Positions 10,531 through 19,780 are shown, counted from the stretch's first letter. The stretch: DNA of 64,000 nt from Marinoscillum luteum (GCF_044005705.1 NZ_JBIPKE010000013.1:62001-126000); one strand, 5' to 3'. The notes: a model not told the origin generated them from the sequence alone. Numbers and translations are program-made.

Positions 10531-10553
10531 TTCCGGCCCCTAGGGGGCCGGAA
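10531..10553. other. Palindromic hairpin between manA and second GH76
   Basis: The sequence ttccggcccc (10531-10540), loop tag, ggggccggaa (10544-10553) forms a perfect 10-base-pair GC-rich stem. No T-tract follows directly; a short T-run comes only at 10565-10571. It could be a weak terminator, a processing site or a stabiliser that sets different levels for manA and the second GH76 gene, 42 bases downstream. Confidence 0.6.
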
Positions 10554-10594
10554 TACTCTCTGGAAATTTTTAATAAACATAAATCAATAACACA

Positions 10595-11818
10595 ATGAAA
10601 AAAGAAAACCCAAAAAGTCTGTCCTTAGTAGTTTTGATGATTCTTTTCTCATGCCATCAAGAGGTGGATGTAACCAAGATCTCTCCACCCATGGAGCCAG
10701 GGGTAGTTCCCTCATCCACTGCAAATTCTGCATATTGGACAAAGGCTCAAGAAACCCATAATTTTATTTATGGAAATACATTGACTTCCTATGATAGTTA
10801 TCATGCTAATCTTACGACCAATTATAACAACTGTTGGGAATGGTACAATGTCAGCCACATCTATGCGGATGCGGAAATGGTAAGGCAAGGTGATACACAA
10901 TACCTTCCGTATATGAATGATACTTATACATTTATGGGAAATATGTGGGACTATGCATCCAGTGGACTTGGAGGGTATTTTTCCTCAGTTAACCTGGATG
11001 GTACAGGTGCAGGAGGCGACAAGTATGTAGATGACAATTCAGTAACCGGAATTACATACCTTGATTGCTACAATGTTACATCAGGTACTCAACAAACCCA
11101 GTACTTGAATTCGGCCATTGCGGTAGCTAACTGGCTTATGAATGCTGGTGTCTGGGATTATACCTTTAACGGTGGGTTCTGGTGGAATGATGGCACAAAG
11201 AATGTGGCGCCAAACGTCAAGCCAACTCAAACCAATGGTCTAGCCATGCATTTGTTTATCAGGCTCTATGATCTTACCGGACAATCGTATTATCTCTCCT
11301 GGGCCAATTCAATTAAGGCGTGGTTAGAAAGTGAAATGTATGATAGCAGTGATGGACTATTTATCTGGCAAATCGAACCGGGCGGAACAAAGCGGTATGA
11401 GAAGTTTACCTATGACAATGCCATCATGATAGAAGCATACCTGGCCTACTATGACGTAACTGGTAATAACAGTTATCTCACTAAAGCTCAAAACCTCGGT
11501 ATTGCGCTAAATACAGTTCTTTGGGACTATACTTCCAACGTTTACGAATTCAATACTTCAGACCCTAGAGTAAATCCAGCTTGGTGCGGTTGGGGGTCTC
11601 AGGCGATGATCAAGCTTTATGAGGCCGATGGCAATTCTGCCTGGTTGGACTATGCTCAGGATAATATTGATTTCATCAATTCCCACAATAGAAATACAAC
11701 CAATCATGGCTATTATCATTTTACCAATTTGAATGGAACACTCAGTGATGGTAAATATGAGTCTGTTGATCAGGCGTGGATGCAGAGAATTCAAGGAATG
11801 CTTGCCGAGTACAGGTAG
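10595..11818 (+). CDS. Second GH76 family alpha-1,6-mannanase-like lipoprotein
   Basis: This 407-residue protein is a second GH76 member, only distantly similar to the one at 7501. Seen: a lipobox at Cys20 (ILFSC), a proline-rich linker, the paired catalytic-type aspartates D146-D147 in KYVDDNS, FNGGFWWND, and FTYDNAIMIEAYLAYY near residue 270. It lies 112 bases after manA, separated by a GC-rich hairpin, and is followed by a clear terminator hairpin, so it closes the mannan operon. Two GH76 enzymes in one locus commonly split the work between surface endo-cleavage and periplasmic cleavage of shorter chains; which does which cannot be told here. Confidence 0.88.
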   Translation: MKKENPKSLSLVVLMILFSCHQEVDVTKISPPMEPGVVPSSTANSAYWTKAQETHNFIYGNTLTSYDSYHANLTTNYNNCWEWYNVSHIYADAEMVRQGDTQYLPYMNDTYTFMGNMWDYASSGLGGYFSSVNLDGTGAGGDKYVDDNSVTGITYLDCYNVTSGTQQTQYLNSAIAVANWLMNAGVWDYTFNGGFWWNDGTKNVAPNVKPTQTNGLAMHLFIRLYDLTGQSYYLSWANSIKAWLESEMYDSSDGLFIWQIEPGGTKRYEKFTYDNAIMIEAYLAYYDVTGNNSYLTKAQNLGIALNTVLWDYTSNVYEFNTSDPRVNPAWCGWGSQAMIKLYEADGNSAWLDYAQDNIDFINSHNRNTTNHGYYHFTNLNGTLSDGKYESVDQAWMQRIQGMLAEYR

Positions 11819-11834
11819 ACTTGCACTTGCTATG

Positions 11835-11863
11835 AAAGGATGCTCTTATAAGGAGCATCTTTT
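11835..11863 (+). terminator. Rho-independent terminator closing the mannan locus
   Basis: A stem of 13 pairs (11835-11847 with 11851-11863, core gatgctc/gagcatc, two wobble pairs) with an ATA loop runs into tttt-ctt on the plus strand, 16 bases after the stop of the second GH76 gene. Confidence 0.75.
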
Positions 11864-11905
11864 CTTGTACAGTTGCAGATAGATCAGGATATTTAATTAC
11901 TTCAG

Positions 11906-12173
11906 TTGTTGGATGCTATAAAGGATATTATTCCCAGACTCCTGTCCCGATCAGGTACCTGTTGTTCTCAAACAAGTAAAGAGCCTTACACCACAGGAGC
12001 AGCAACACTTGGCCAAATTAACTCTAAACTACCATGCAGCTACCAGGGCTTTACTGGGTGCAATTTTTCAGAAGGTTGGTACGCCGAATTTCAGCTCGAA
12101 AGGAGGATGAGAGGCACTCAATTGGCTTAAGCGGTTTCGGTATCCACGTACTACAATATACCGAGAGCAGGGT
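11906..12173 (+). pseudogene. Possible decayed small gene (frameshifted)
   Basis: No intact gene is visible between 11864 and 12224. Frame 2 gives DAIKDIIPRLLSRSG from 11909. A shift into frame 3 near 11952 continues QVPVVLKQVKSLTPQEQQ and then NYHAATRALLGAIFQKVG (about 12024-12077), followed by a TGA at 12108 and a further open stretch. The joined product reads like one small helical protein of about 100 residues, and the ATRALLGAI segment looks protein-like rather than random. I do not recognise a function. It may be a broken gene or simply intergenic DNA. Confidence 0.35.
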
Positions 12174-12224
12174 ATGTTTTCGGCTCATAGGCAAGCATAA
12201 CTTTATCCAAAAAACATCACGCAC

Positions 12225-14003
12225 ATGAACCGAATCAAACTATTCGCCATCTACTTGACCCTGGGTGGTCTTCTTGCATTCAATGCGGAAGCACAAAAAT
12301 TACCTTTTGGAAAGAAGGACGACGCAAACGATGATCCAAAAGAGGAAGCCACGGAAGAAGAATCCGGGGGTTTCGGCGGCAAGCTGAAAGCAAAAGCCAA
12401 AAATTTCAATGTTATGAAATCCCTCGGCAAGCTGGCGGGAAATCTACTTACATCTACTACCGATGATTTGTCTACCCTTTCCATGCAGGTGATCTACATG
12501 CAAAACCTCTATCCCAGCGAGACGGAGACGATCGAAACCGAATATTTCGGTTTCTGGGAGCCCGGTATGGACATGGCTGGTGTGTTATTTCTGAAAAAAG
12601 AAGGCGTTGGGATGAGTAAGATTGATGGTACGGTAAATATTGATGGAAACCTTACAGAGCATGTGGCCAATGGATTTTATGGAGGTATTGTGTCGCAAAA
12701 CAGCGGAGCACATACCGTCAACGTGTCTACTGTGCGCGGGGATCAGGCTGAGTTGAAGGCAGAGCCGATTGAGCCGATTGAAATCATTTCGGTCAATGGA
12801 AAACCCAAAGGTGAAGTGGTAGATGTAAACATGGATGAGGACCTGGTACTGGAGCTCAACCATCCCGAGGGTGGCACCGCGGATTTTTATGTAGCCGTGT
12901 TGGGAAAAGTGATGGGTATCAGGGGCTTTAACGAAATTGGTTTTTTCAAAAGCACCACCAAAATCATCATTCCGAAAGAAGCCTTCAGGCATACAGCCAC
13001 CACAGCTTACAAGTTTGAGCAGGGAAGCAATTACCTGCTGGTGCAGCGCACAAAGGAAAAAGTAGTGAACCTGCCTGCTTTGGGTGCTGCTCAGGTGATA
13101 TCCGGAGCCATGGACTGGTCACCCATTAATTTGGTGGGGGATCAAAAAACCTTTCTGGGTATCGGTACTGATGAGTTCAACGCTGGCTATAAGGCCAAAA
13201 CCAAGGATGGTTTTGAAGTCAATGCCAATAAGCCAAATGCCTTCTGGGGGCCACCACTCTCTGAACCAAAGAAACTGGCCATGGCATCTTTCGTAGTTCG
13301 GGCCACACAGCTCAAGCAGCAGCAGGTAAAGACCTCCACTTCCACCTCCGGCAATGTGACCACTACTACCACTACCACCACCACCAAAACTTTCCCGGAG
13401 GTGCCAGAGGCTTATTGGGATCAACTTGTGAATGAGTTTTACAAGAAGTTTGAAACGGCCTTACTTGAGCAAATGAATGTGCAGCTGGTGCCAATAGAAA
13501 CCACCATGAAAGCCAGTCAATACCAGCACTTGTTTGCTACGATGGATACCGTATCGGAGGAAATAGTAGTGAAGCCATACAAGGGTTGTAAGCTGCTTTT
13601 GCCAACCACGTTTAGTGAAACATGGGCCAGCCGAACCAGTACCTTTCCCTCAGATAAGCCGGAAATCAAACTTCTGGAAGAGCTTGGCGTGGACGGGATC
13701 ATCTCAGTGACAGTAGACTGTGCCATGTCCTGGGAGGATGGCTCCCTGAGCCCACGGATGTCCTTCAGGATCAACGGACCTACCAATGGATGGAAAGTAG
13801 GCCCCACTACCTATGCCAATGGCCTTATAGCAGGTCCGGGACAAGGGATTAGTGAGACCGCAAAGAATGCTGCCGACATCACCGATCAGCTTAATCAAAT
13901 CATGAATGTAGACAGGGTCATTGCATTGTTTACGGAAGCTATGGAAGGTCTGAAGGCAGATGAAGCCAATAAGGGGTATGAAAAAATATGGGCTTTGAAA
14001 TAG
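12225..14003 (+). CDS. Orphan secreted protein, unknown function
   Basis: I do not recognise this 592-residue protein. Seen: a signal peptide (about 1-23, ending AEAQ) without a lipobox, an acidic low-complexity stretch (KKDDANDDPKEEATEEE, about 28-45), a mixed alpha/beta body, and a Ser/Thr-rich insert near residues 367-387 with nine threonines in a row, encoded by an ACC/ACT microsatellite at about 13361-13387. There is no T9SS tail. It probably acts in the periplasm. The gene has its own start region and a strong terminator, so it is likely a single-gene unit. Base composition matches its neighbours, giving no sign of recent transfer. Confidence 0.8.
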   Translation: MNRIKLFAIYLTLGGLLAFNAEAQKLPFGKKDDANDDPKEEATEEESGGFGGKLKAKAKNFNVMKSLGKLAGNLLTSTTDDLSTLSMQVIYMQNLYPSETETIETEYFGFWEPGMDMAGVLFLKKEGVGMSKIDGTVNIDGNLTEHVANGFYGGIVSQNSGAHTVNVSTVRGDQAELKAEPIEPIEIISVNGKPKGEVVDVNMDEDLVLELNHPEGGTADFYVAVLGKVMGIRGFNEIGFFKSTTKIIIPKEAFRHTATTAYKFEQGSNYLLVQRTKEKVVNLPALGAAQVISGAMDWSPINLVGDQKTFLGIGTDEFNAGYKAKTKDGFEVNANKPNAFWGPPLSEPKKLAMASFVVRATQLKQQQVKTSTSTSGNVTTTTTTTTTKTFPEVPEAYWDQLVNEFYKKFETALLEQMNVQLVPIETTMKASQYQHLFATMDTVSEEIVVKPYKGCKLLLPTTFSETWASRTSTFPSDKPEIKLLEELGVDGIISVTVDCAMSWEDGSLSPRMSFRINGPTNGWKVGPTTYANGLIAGPGQGISETAKNAADITDQLNQIMNVDRVIALFTEAMEGLKADEANKGYEKIWALK

Positions 14004-14060
14004 ATTCACGCCATCATTCATCGGTCATCGGTTGGCCGGTGCATATTGGCAGTTAATGAA

Positions 14061-14087
14061 GGGGCGGACCATGTTCGCCCCTTTTTT
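14061..14087 (+). terminator. Rho-independent terminator
   Basis: ggggcggac (14061-14069), loop cat, gttcgcccc (14073-14081; one G-T pair), then tttttt. It follows the orphan secreted gene and separates it from the convergent membrane-protein gene whose stop is at 14095. Confidence 0.88.
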
Positions 14088-14094
14088 GTTGCGA

Positions 14095-14541
14095 CTAGTT
14101 TTCCGAAGATTCCTGTATGGTTGCAAAACCAAACTTCCGTACGGTGAAATAGGCCAGATTTAGTCCTATGACAGAGGCGATCAGGTCATTGGGATCATAA
14201 GTGTTGTTATTGCCCAGACCATGCACCCTCAATTCGCCCGAGATGACGTAGATCGCCGCCAGGACAGCTGCTGTCAGAAATACATGGCCTGGTTTGAGGA
14301 AAGTTACTTTATGTAAGGTGATGTGCTTGACTCTGAAAAGTATACCAGTGAGTACCATGGTGCCCATGATCGCTTCAGCAAAATTGGGGAAGGACAGCAC
14401 TATGACCTGAAGTGCATTGGGTAGATCGTTTTGGAGGACATATGGCCTGAGTAACACTTTGTTGAGGGCAAACATCACGAACATGCCCACAAACAAGTAA
14501 ATGACATAAGGCCTGATCTTTATTTTTCTATTGTCAGTCAT
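14095..14541 (-). CDS. Small polytopic membrane protein, unknown
   Basis: This 148-residue protein has about four hydrophobic segments (YLFVGMFVMFAL, NFAEAIMGTMVLTGILF, VFLTAAVLAAIYVIS, LIASVIGLNLAYFTV) and a basic N-terminus, so it should sit in the inner membrane. I do not recognise a family. Its start codon lies only 5 bases after the stop of the APC-type permease gene, so the two are almost certainly one operon and it may assist or regulate that transporter; that is inference from position. Confidence 0.75.
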   Translation of the reverse strand: MTDNRKIKIRPYVIYLFVGMFVMFALNKVLLRPYVLQNDLPNALQVIVLSFPNFAEAIMGTMVLTGILFRVKHITLHKVTFLKPGHVFLTAAVLAAIYVISGELRVHGLGNNNTYDPNDLIASVIGLNLAYFTVRKFGFATIQESSEN

Positions 14542-14546
14542 GGTAA

Positions 14547-15863
14547 TTAATCTTTTTCCTCCGATTTCCGGGTATATAGCTTGTACAAAGCAAATAGCAT
14601 CAGCCCAACGGCGGTGGTGATAAGTACATCGATCAACTCCGCTGTTTTTGAGCTAAAGAGCAACCATAAGGAGGCGAATATACCGCCTACTGCAAAAAGA
14701 TGACCCCATGGAAGTTTGAAATAGCTGGTAGGCTGGCGTTTGTTGCGACGAAGCTTGATCAGTGCTCCACATACAGTAAGAAAAATGAGGATTTTACTGA
14801 TCACACTGATGGAAAGGGCGTACAGAAAAGAACCCGACAAGGAACCCAGGAGGGCAACACCAGAAAACAACAACAAAGAGAGCGTTGGTGTTTGATATTT
14901 CCGGTGCAGACGTCCGAAGATACCCGGAAACTGATTCTCTTCACTGAGTGCATAGGGTACCCTGGAGCCCACCAGCATCACACTGTTGAGCGTGCCACTG
15001 ATAGAAATCACTGCCCCAACGGTGATTAACCAGCCACCGCCAGACCCCATAAACAACTGAGCTGCGTCAGCGATGGGGGTATTGGAAGTAGCCAGCCCGG
15101 GCAGTGTGCCCATACTCACCACCTGAATGAGACCATAGAAGACCGCTACGCACAGGATGGAGAGAATCAGCGCAAAGGGAATGTTCTTAGCAGGGTTTTG
15201 GATTTCCCCGGTATTGACCAGTACCGATTCAAAACCAGTGAAGGCAAAAATGAGTACCAGTACGGACGTGGCAAATTCACCAGAGGATGGGTAGGACTGA
15301 GATGTCTGAATGAGGCTGGTGTCGATGAAGAAGAAACCTACGATCACAAAAATGAACAGCGGAAGCACCTTAGCAATGGCCAATCCATTACTCACCCTGG
15401 TGGAGCTCTTCACCCCAATGAGATTGATAAGCGTGAGGAGGAGTGTGACCCCAGAGATGATGGCCGCACGCCATATTTGACCTTGAAACGGGGGATAACA
15501 ATACACCAGATAGGTCGCCAGGAGATTGATGAGTGCCGCATAGGTGGAAATACGCGTGATCAGGAGAATCCAGCCAATGACAAAGGCAGGAATTTTGCCA
15601 AAGGCAGCAAGGGTATAGAGATATGGTCCGCCGGTTTTGTCAAACCGACTGGCCACTTCCGCAAAATTGAAGACGATGATCAGAACGATCACAGCACAGA
15701 CCAGCAAAGCAGCGATGCTGTAAATACCTGAGAGTGCATAAATCTTGGAGGGTAAACCAAATATGCCGGCACCTATGATGCTATTGATGAGCAGAAGTAC
15801 AAGATCCCATCTTCTGATTTCTCTTTTAAGCATCTGGTATGGTCGGTAGCTTGATTCGCACAT
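14547..15863 (-). CDS. APC-superfamily amino-acid permease
   Basis: A 438-residue transporter of the amino acid-polyamine-organocation superfamily. Seen: about twelve hydrophobic segments and the family's first helix signature (INSIIGAGIFGLPSK, about 27-41), plus FAFTGFESVLVNTGEIQNPAKNIP near residues 205-230, the usual helix 6 region and its following loop. It imports or exchanges amino acids or amines across the inner membrane; the substrate is not visible. Start is uncertain: ATG 15863 or the internal ATG at 15833 (MLKREIRRWD), which fits the usual N-terminus better. It is followed within 5 bases by a small membrane-protein gene. Confidence 0.9.
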   Translation of the reverse strand: MCESSYRPYQMLKREIRRWDLVLLLINSIIGAGIFGLPSKIYALSGIYSIAALLVCAVIVLIIVFNFAEVASRFDKTGGPYLYTLAAFGKIPAFVIGWILLITRISTYAALINLLATYLVYCYPPFQGQIWRAAIISGVTLLLTLINLIGVKSSTRVSNGLAIAKVLPLFIFVIVGFFFIDTSLIQTSQSYPSSGEFATSVLVLIFAFTGFESVLVNTGEIQNPAKNIPFALILSILCVAVFYGLIQVVSMGTLPGLATSNTPIADAAQLFMGSGGGWLITVGAVISISGTLNSVMLVGSRVPYALSEENQFPGIFGRLHRKYQTPTLSLLLFSGVALLGSLSGSFLYALSISVISKILIFLTVCGALIKLRRNKRQPTSYFKLPWGHLFAVGGIFASLWLLFSSKTAELIDVLITTAVGLMLFALYKLYTRKSEEKD

Positions 15864-15941
15864 TCTAAATTAGACAATAGAACCCAAATGCAGATGTGAT
15901 ATGGATCTCAGGTCCTTTTTCAGTTTTGTCATTGACTGAGA

Positions 15942-17927
15942 TTGGGGCTAATTTGCTGGTCTAACCACTACCAATTGAAAGCGACCTGCATCATAGTGCT
16001 CCTGTGCTTGTTTCTCAGTATTTCGTGTCCTGTACGGGTTTTGGCTGGGGCTAGCACTGATCAGCCCGGTACGCTGATCACCCGGGCAGATTCATGTGCC
16101 AAAGTACCCGATTTCCAGTGTGCCCTGGAGCTATATGAGTTGGCGTTGACCACAGGTATTGATTCATCAGACTCCCTTACTATCCGATTGGCACTCGGGG
16201 ACATCAGGTATCAGCTGGGGCAGTTTGATCTGGCTTTTGTTCAATTTGATAGCGCCCTCTTGATGGCCGAAAAGATGGGCCTGGATTATGAGAAGGCGTT
16301 GGCCTTGAAGGGGCTTGCACATATTTTGTGGCGAACAGGTGAAAACGTGAGGGCTACGACCCTCATCATCGAAAGCATTGAGCTTTCCAGAAAACTGCAG
16401 GATACAGCAGCTATGATCACCTCCTCCAATATACTGGCGGGCATCTACATGAGTGTTGGGAATTTGGATGATGCCGGCAAACTTTATCAGGAGGCACTGG
16501 GCATGGCGTTGGGTATGCAGGACTCCCTGAATATTGCACAGGCGTATGAGTACCTCGGGGTGCTAGAGTTTTTTAGGGAGGATTATTATCGAGCCATCGA
16601 CCTCTATGAGCAAGCACTGCAGATCAATTTGGGTATGGATAGGGGCCTTGAGTCCGGTATCAATTACAGCAACATCGCAGAGTCATTGAATAAACTAGGG
16701 GAGTACAGAGAGGCCCTGAAGTATTTGAAAAAGGGTGAAAAGGTGATGAAGCGGTATGACTTTCTCTCAGGTCTCATTTTTGTTTATTACACCATGGGGG
16801 ATACTTATACGCAACTAAAGCAATATGATCTTGGAATCGCATTTTATCAGAAGAGCCTGGAGCTGATGGAGCTCTCTGGAGAAACCCGTGAAAAGCAGAT
16901 GGTGTATGGTTTGATGGCCGAAAACTATGCTGCACAGAACAAATTTGAGGAAGCTTTTATCTATCACAAGCGGCATGCGGCAGCCAAAGACTCTCTGTTC
17001 AACATTACGAAGAACAATCAGTTGGAGGAGATCAGGGCTAAGTATGATTTGGAGAAGAAAGAGCAGGAAAACTTTTTTCTGGCAAAGGAAAATGAAGCCA
17101 AGGAAGAACAACTCGCCGTTAAGCAGTCCACCATCAGAAGACAGTATATCATGGGCGGACTATTGGTCTTGTTGCTACTGATCGCCATTTACCTGTCGGT
17201 TAAACTTTACCGGAACAAACTGTTACTATCCAGAGCCAATAAAACAAAGGATAAAATGTTTGGATTCATCGCCCATGATCTGATCAGTCCAATGGGCATT
17301 ATTAAGTCACTTGCCGATTTACTTTCACCTGACTCTGGTTTTGACCTTACCAAGAAGGAACGGGACAATATGATGCGTGATATGCACAATTCGGCTAGTT
17401 CGGTGTTGATTTTATTGAAAGATGTACTCTTATGGTCTATCGCTCAGCAGCACGGTTATGATTTTAAACCAAAAGAGGTGAATCTTCGGGAGGTGTCGCA
17501 GAAAAATGCGGATCTCTATCATCTTCATGCAAAGAGCAAGGAAATAGCTATCAGAAATGAGGTCCCCGAAGGTATCAGGGCATTTGCCGATGTAAAGGCC
17601 GTTTCTACTATTATTAGAAATCTGATTTCCAATGCCATCAAGTTTACCGAAAAGGGCGGAACCATCACCCTCAGTGCCGCCCTGGATGATCCATCTATGG
17701 TCGTCCTGTACGTGTCGGATACGGGTATTGGTATGACATCATCCCAGCTGGAGCTGATCTTGTCTCGAAACGAACTCAATACTCAAAAAGGCACCGAAGA
17801 TGAGCATGGATCCGGCCTGGGTTTAAACCTTGTCAAGGATTTTTTAAAGGAGTGCAAGGGGAGGCTGAATATCAAAAGTGAACCCAACCAGGGCACAACC
17901 ATAGAGATCTACCTCCCAAAAGCTTAA
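15942..17927 (+). CDS. TPR-containing sensor histidine kinase
   Basis: This 661-residue protein is a membrane histidine kinase with a periplasmic TPR sensor. Seen: a signal segment (LKATCIIVLLCLFLS), about six TPR units (roughly 75-330), a coiled-coil rich in K/E, one membrane helix (MGGLLVLLLLIAIYLSV, about 404-420), a HisKA domain with H445 in FIAHDLISP, and an HATPase_c domain with N-box LISNAIKFT, G1 DTGIGM and G2 GSGLGL. No response regulator domain or neighbour is present, so its partner is elsewhere. There is no ATG start: TTG 15942 or TTG 15975 are the options, the second placing the signal peptide at the very start. The signal sensed is unknown. Confidence 0.9.
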   Translation: MGLICWSNHYQLKATCIIVLLCLFLSISCPVRVLAGASTDQPGTLITRADSCAKVPDFQCALELYELALTTGIDSSDSLTIRLALGDIRYQLGQFDLAFVQFDSALLMAEKMGLDYEKALALKGLAHILWRTGENVRATTLIIESIELSRKLQDTAAMITSSNILAGIYMSVGNLDDAGKLYQEALGMALGMQDSLNIAQAYEYLGVLEFFREDYYRAIDLYEQALQINLGMDRGLESGINYSNIAESLNKLGEYREALKYLKKGEKVMKRYDFLSGLIFVYYTMGDTYTQLKQYDLGIAFYQKSLELMELSGETREKQMVYGLMAENYAAQNKFEEAFIYHKRHAAAKDSLFNITKNNQLEEIRAKYDLEKKEQENFFLAKENEAKEEQLAVKQSTIRRQYIMGGLLVLLLLIAIYLSVKLYRNKLLLSRANKTKDKMFGFIAHDLISPMGIIKSLADLLSPDSGFDLTKKERDNMMRDMHNSASSVLILLKDVLLWSIAQQHGYDFKPKEVNLREVSQKNADLYHLHAKSKEIAIRNEVPEGIRAFADVKAVSTIIRNLISNAIKFTEKGGTITLSAALDDPSMVVLYVSDTGIGMTSSQLELILSRNELNTQKGTEDEHGSGLGLNLVKDFLKECKGRLNIKSEPNQGTTIEIYLPKA

Positions 17928-17956
17928 GAGCGGTTAATGCCAGAGCACCAACATGC

Positions 17957-19780
17957 CTAATGCTTGATGATGACTTTTTGTTGATGGGTGAGGTTACCCA
18001 TTGTGATTTCCAGCAGATAAAGCCCACTTTTCACCTTCTCTACCGGGATTTCATTTTTAAAAACTCCTGATTGTACCACCGCACCATTCAGGGCCACCAA
18101 TTGATAGTGTTGAACAAGGTTAGTCCCAGTGTTGATCCTGATGAGATCATGAGCCGGATTGGAGACAACCTCAAACTGCCCGTAGGAGGAGGTGCTGAGC
18201 ACAGTGGCCTCCCGGTCAAACGTAAGTATCATGGTCTGATAAGGAGATAAAAAGAGCCCTTTAAGATCGCCCTCAGAGGATACCGAGAGGAGGGATTCGC
18301 CACTTATATGGTCAAAAGGCGGTAGGTCAGCGGCGTTTGCATAGGACGAAAAGTCAATATCGAAGCGCTTGTTACTGGAAGTAGTGTTGATGGCAATGAC
18401 AACCTTCTCATCATCTAATTGGCGCAGGTAGGTGAGCACGCCACCCAGAGAAGCATCGAGGGTAATGAAATCTCCGGTACGCAATGCAGCATAATCGTTG
18501 CGGGTATGAATGAGTTTTTTGTAATGGTTGAGTAGGGAAGAAGGGTCATCCTCCATTTCATCTACGTTGTTGTCGGCATAATTGGAAGAGGGGGCATTCC
18601 AGGCTGATCCGGCGGTGGTAAACCCGGCGTTTCTCCCTCCTGTCCATTGCATGGGGCGACGTATGTTTTCATCTGGCTTGGCTCCCAGCATGCCCACTTC
18701 CTCGCCATAATACAGGAAAGGTACACCGGGCAGTGTCAGGTATATAGACGCTGCAATTTTGGATTTGCCAATGTCAGAACTTAACTCATTCATGATGCGG
18801 TTTTGATCATGGTTGGTGAGAAAAGTAGAAAACTGATACCACGGGTAAGCGTTGATCACATTGGTGACCTGGTCGGTCAGATTGCTGATACTTCCTGATC
18901 TGGCCGCATTGATGATGCTCGTGGCCAGGTCAAACTCAAAACAGAAGTCGATGCGCTCATCGGTCACGTAAGGAACCACTTTGCTCGTGCTGGTCCAGGC
19001 TTCCCCTACGGTGATGGCATCAGGATTGAAGGATTTGATATGGCTGCTCAGGTCTTTGAAAAACGTATGGGTGGCTTCCAGGTCTTCCAGCTGACTACCA
19101 TTTTCATAGATGTATTTGACGGCATCCAGCCGAAAGCCATCGATCCCTATTTCATCGATCCAGTAGGCGGCATGGTCAAACATGGCGGCTTTCAGGTCTG
19201 CATTTTCATAGTTGAGATCGGGCATTTGATCCCAGAATATACCGTAGTAGTATCCGGTTGCGGAGCTGTGCCAAACGTTTTGTCCCCAGGGACCACTGTA
19301 GCTCGGCTTGGTGTCACTCCACCTGTACCAGTCCCGTTTTTCAGCAGATATGGAGCTTTTTGAGTCTACAAACCACTGATGCTGCGCAGAAGAATGGTTC
19401 ATTACATAGTCTATAATTACCTTAATGCCGCGGGCATGTGCAGCAGCCAAAAAGGCCTTGAAGTCTTCCATGGTGCCATAGTCAGGGTTGATGCCGCGAT
19501 AGTCGGTGACGTCATAGCCATGATAGCTGGGAGATGGGTTGATGGGCATCAGCCAGATGCCTGTGATTCCCAGGTCTGTGTCTGTGTTGGGGTCACCGTC
19601 GTTGAGGTAGTCCAGCTTTTCGGTGAGTCCTTTGAAGTCCCCCACACCATCCCCATCACTGTCATAAAAGCTCCTTACAAATACTTCATAAAAGACCGCA
19701 TCATTCCACCAGTCAAGTTCGGATTGTGCCTGGGTGAGGTGACCGAGGAAAAGAATGGAGACAAGGAGGTAGTTTTTCAT
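17957..19780 (-). CDS. GH13 alpha-amylase-type enzyme with T9SS tail
   Basis: A 607-residue secreted glycoside hydrolase family 13 enzyme that should cut alpha-1,4-glucans. Seen: signal peptide (1-18, ending TQAQ), the (beta/alpha)8 catalytic domain with nucleophile D219 (DGFRLDAVK), acid/base E260 (TVGEAW) and D325 (NHDQNR), a short C-terminal beta domain (about 430-520), and a Por-type sorting domain at the end (SNPAHDLIRI ... LYLLEI). It should be exported by T9SS and act at or beyond the cell surface. It is the most downstream gene of the minus-strand glucan group but lies beyond the hairpin after the hydroxyacyl-CoA dehydrogenase gene, so it probably has its own promoter. Confidence 0.92.
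   Translation of the reverse strand: MKNYLLVSILFLGHLTQAQSELDWWNDAVFYEVFVRSFYDSDGDGVGDFKGLTEKLDYLNDGDPNTDTDLGITGIWLMPINPSPSYHGYDVTDYRGINPDYGTMEDFKAFLAAAHARGIKVIIDYVMNHSSAQHQWFVDSKSSISAEKRDWYRWSDTKPSYSGPWGQNVWHSSATGYYYGIFWDQMPDLNYENADLKAAMFDHAAYWIDEIGIDGFRLDAVKYIYENGSQLEDLEATHTFFKDLSSHIKSFNPDAITVGEAWTSTSKVVPYVTDERIDFCFEFDLATSIINAARSGSISNLTDQVTNVINAYPWYQFSTFLTNHDQNRIMNELSSDIGKSKIAASIYLTLPGVPFLYYGEEVGMLGAKPDENIRRPMQWTGGRNAGFTTAGSAWNAPSSNYADNNVDEMEDDPSSLLNHYKKLIHTRNDYAALRTGDFITLDASLGGVLTYLRQLDDEKVVIAINTTSSNKRFDIDFSSYANAADLPPFDHISGESLLSVSSEGDLKGLFLSPYQTMILTFDREATVLSTSSYGQFEVVSNPAHDLIRINTGTNLVQHYQLVALNGAVVQSGVFKNEIPVEKVKSGLYLLEITMGNLTHQQKVIIKH

Noticed and set aside
11906..12228. Two overlapping plus-strand open frames as real small genes
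   Set aside because: Neither has a recognisable family or start context. The joined-frame reading fits a decayed gene better, so only a low-confidence pseudogene is given.
13187..13424. Minus-strand valine-rich frames opposite the threonine run
   Set aside because: These are products of the ACC/ACT microsatellite read on the other strand.
15198..15731. 177-residue open frame opposite the APC permease
   Set aside because: It is a charged, low-complexity shadow of the permease, whose helix signatures are unmistakable.
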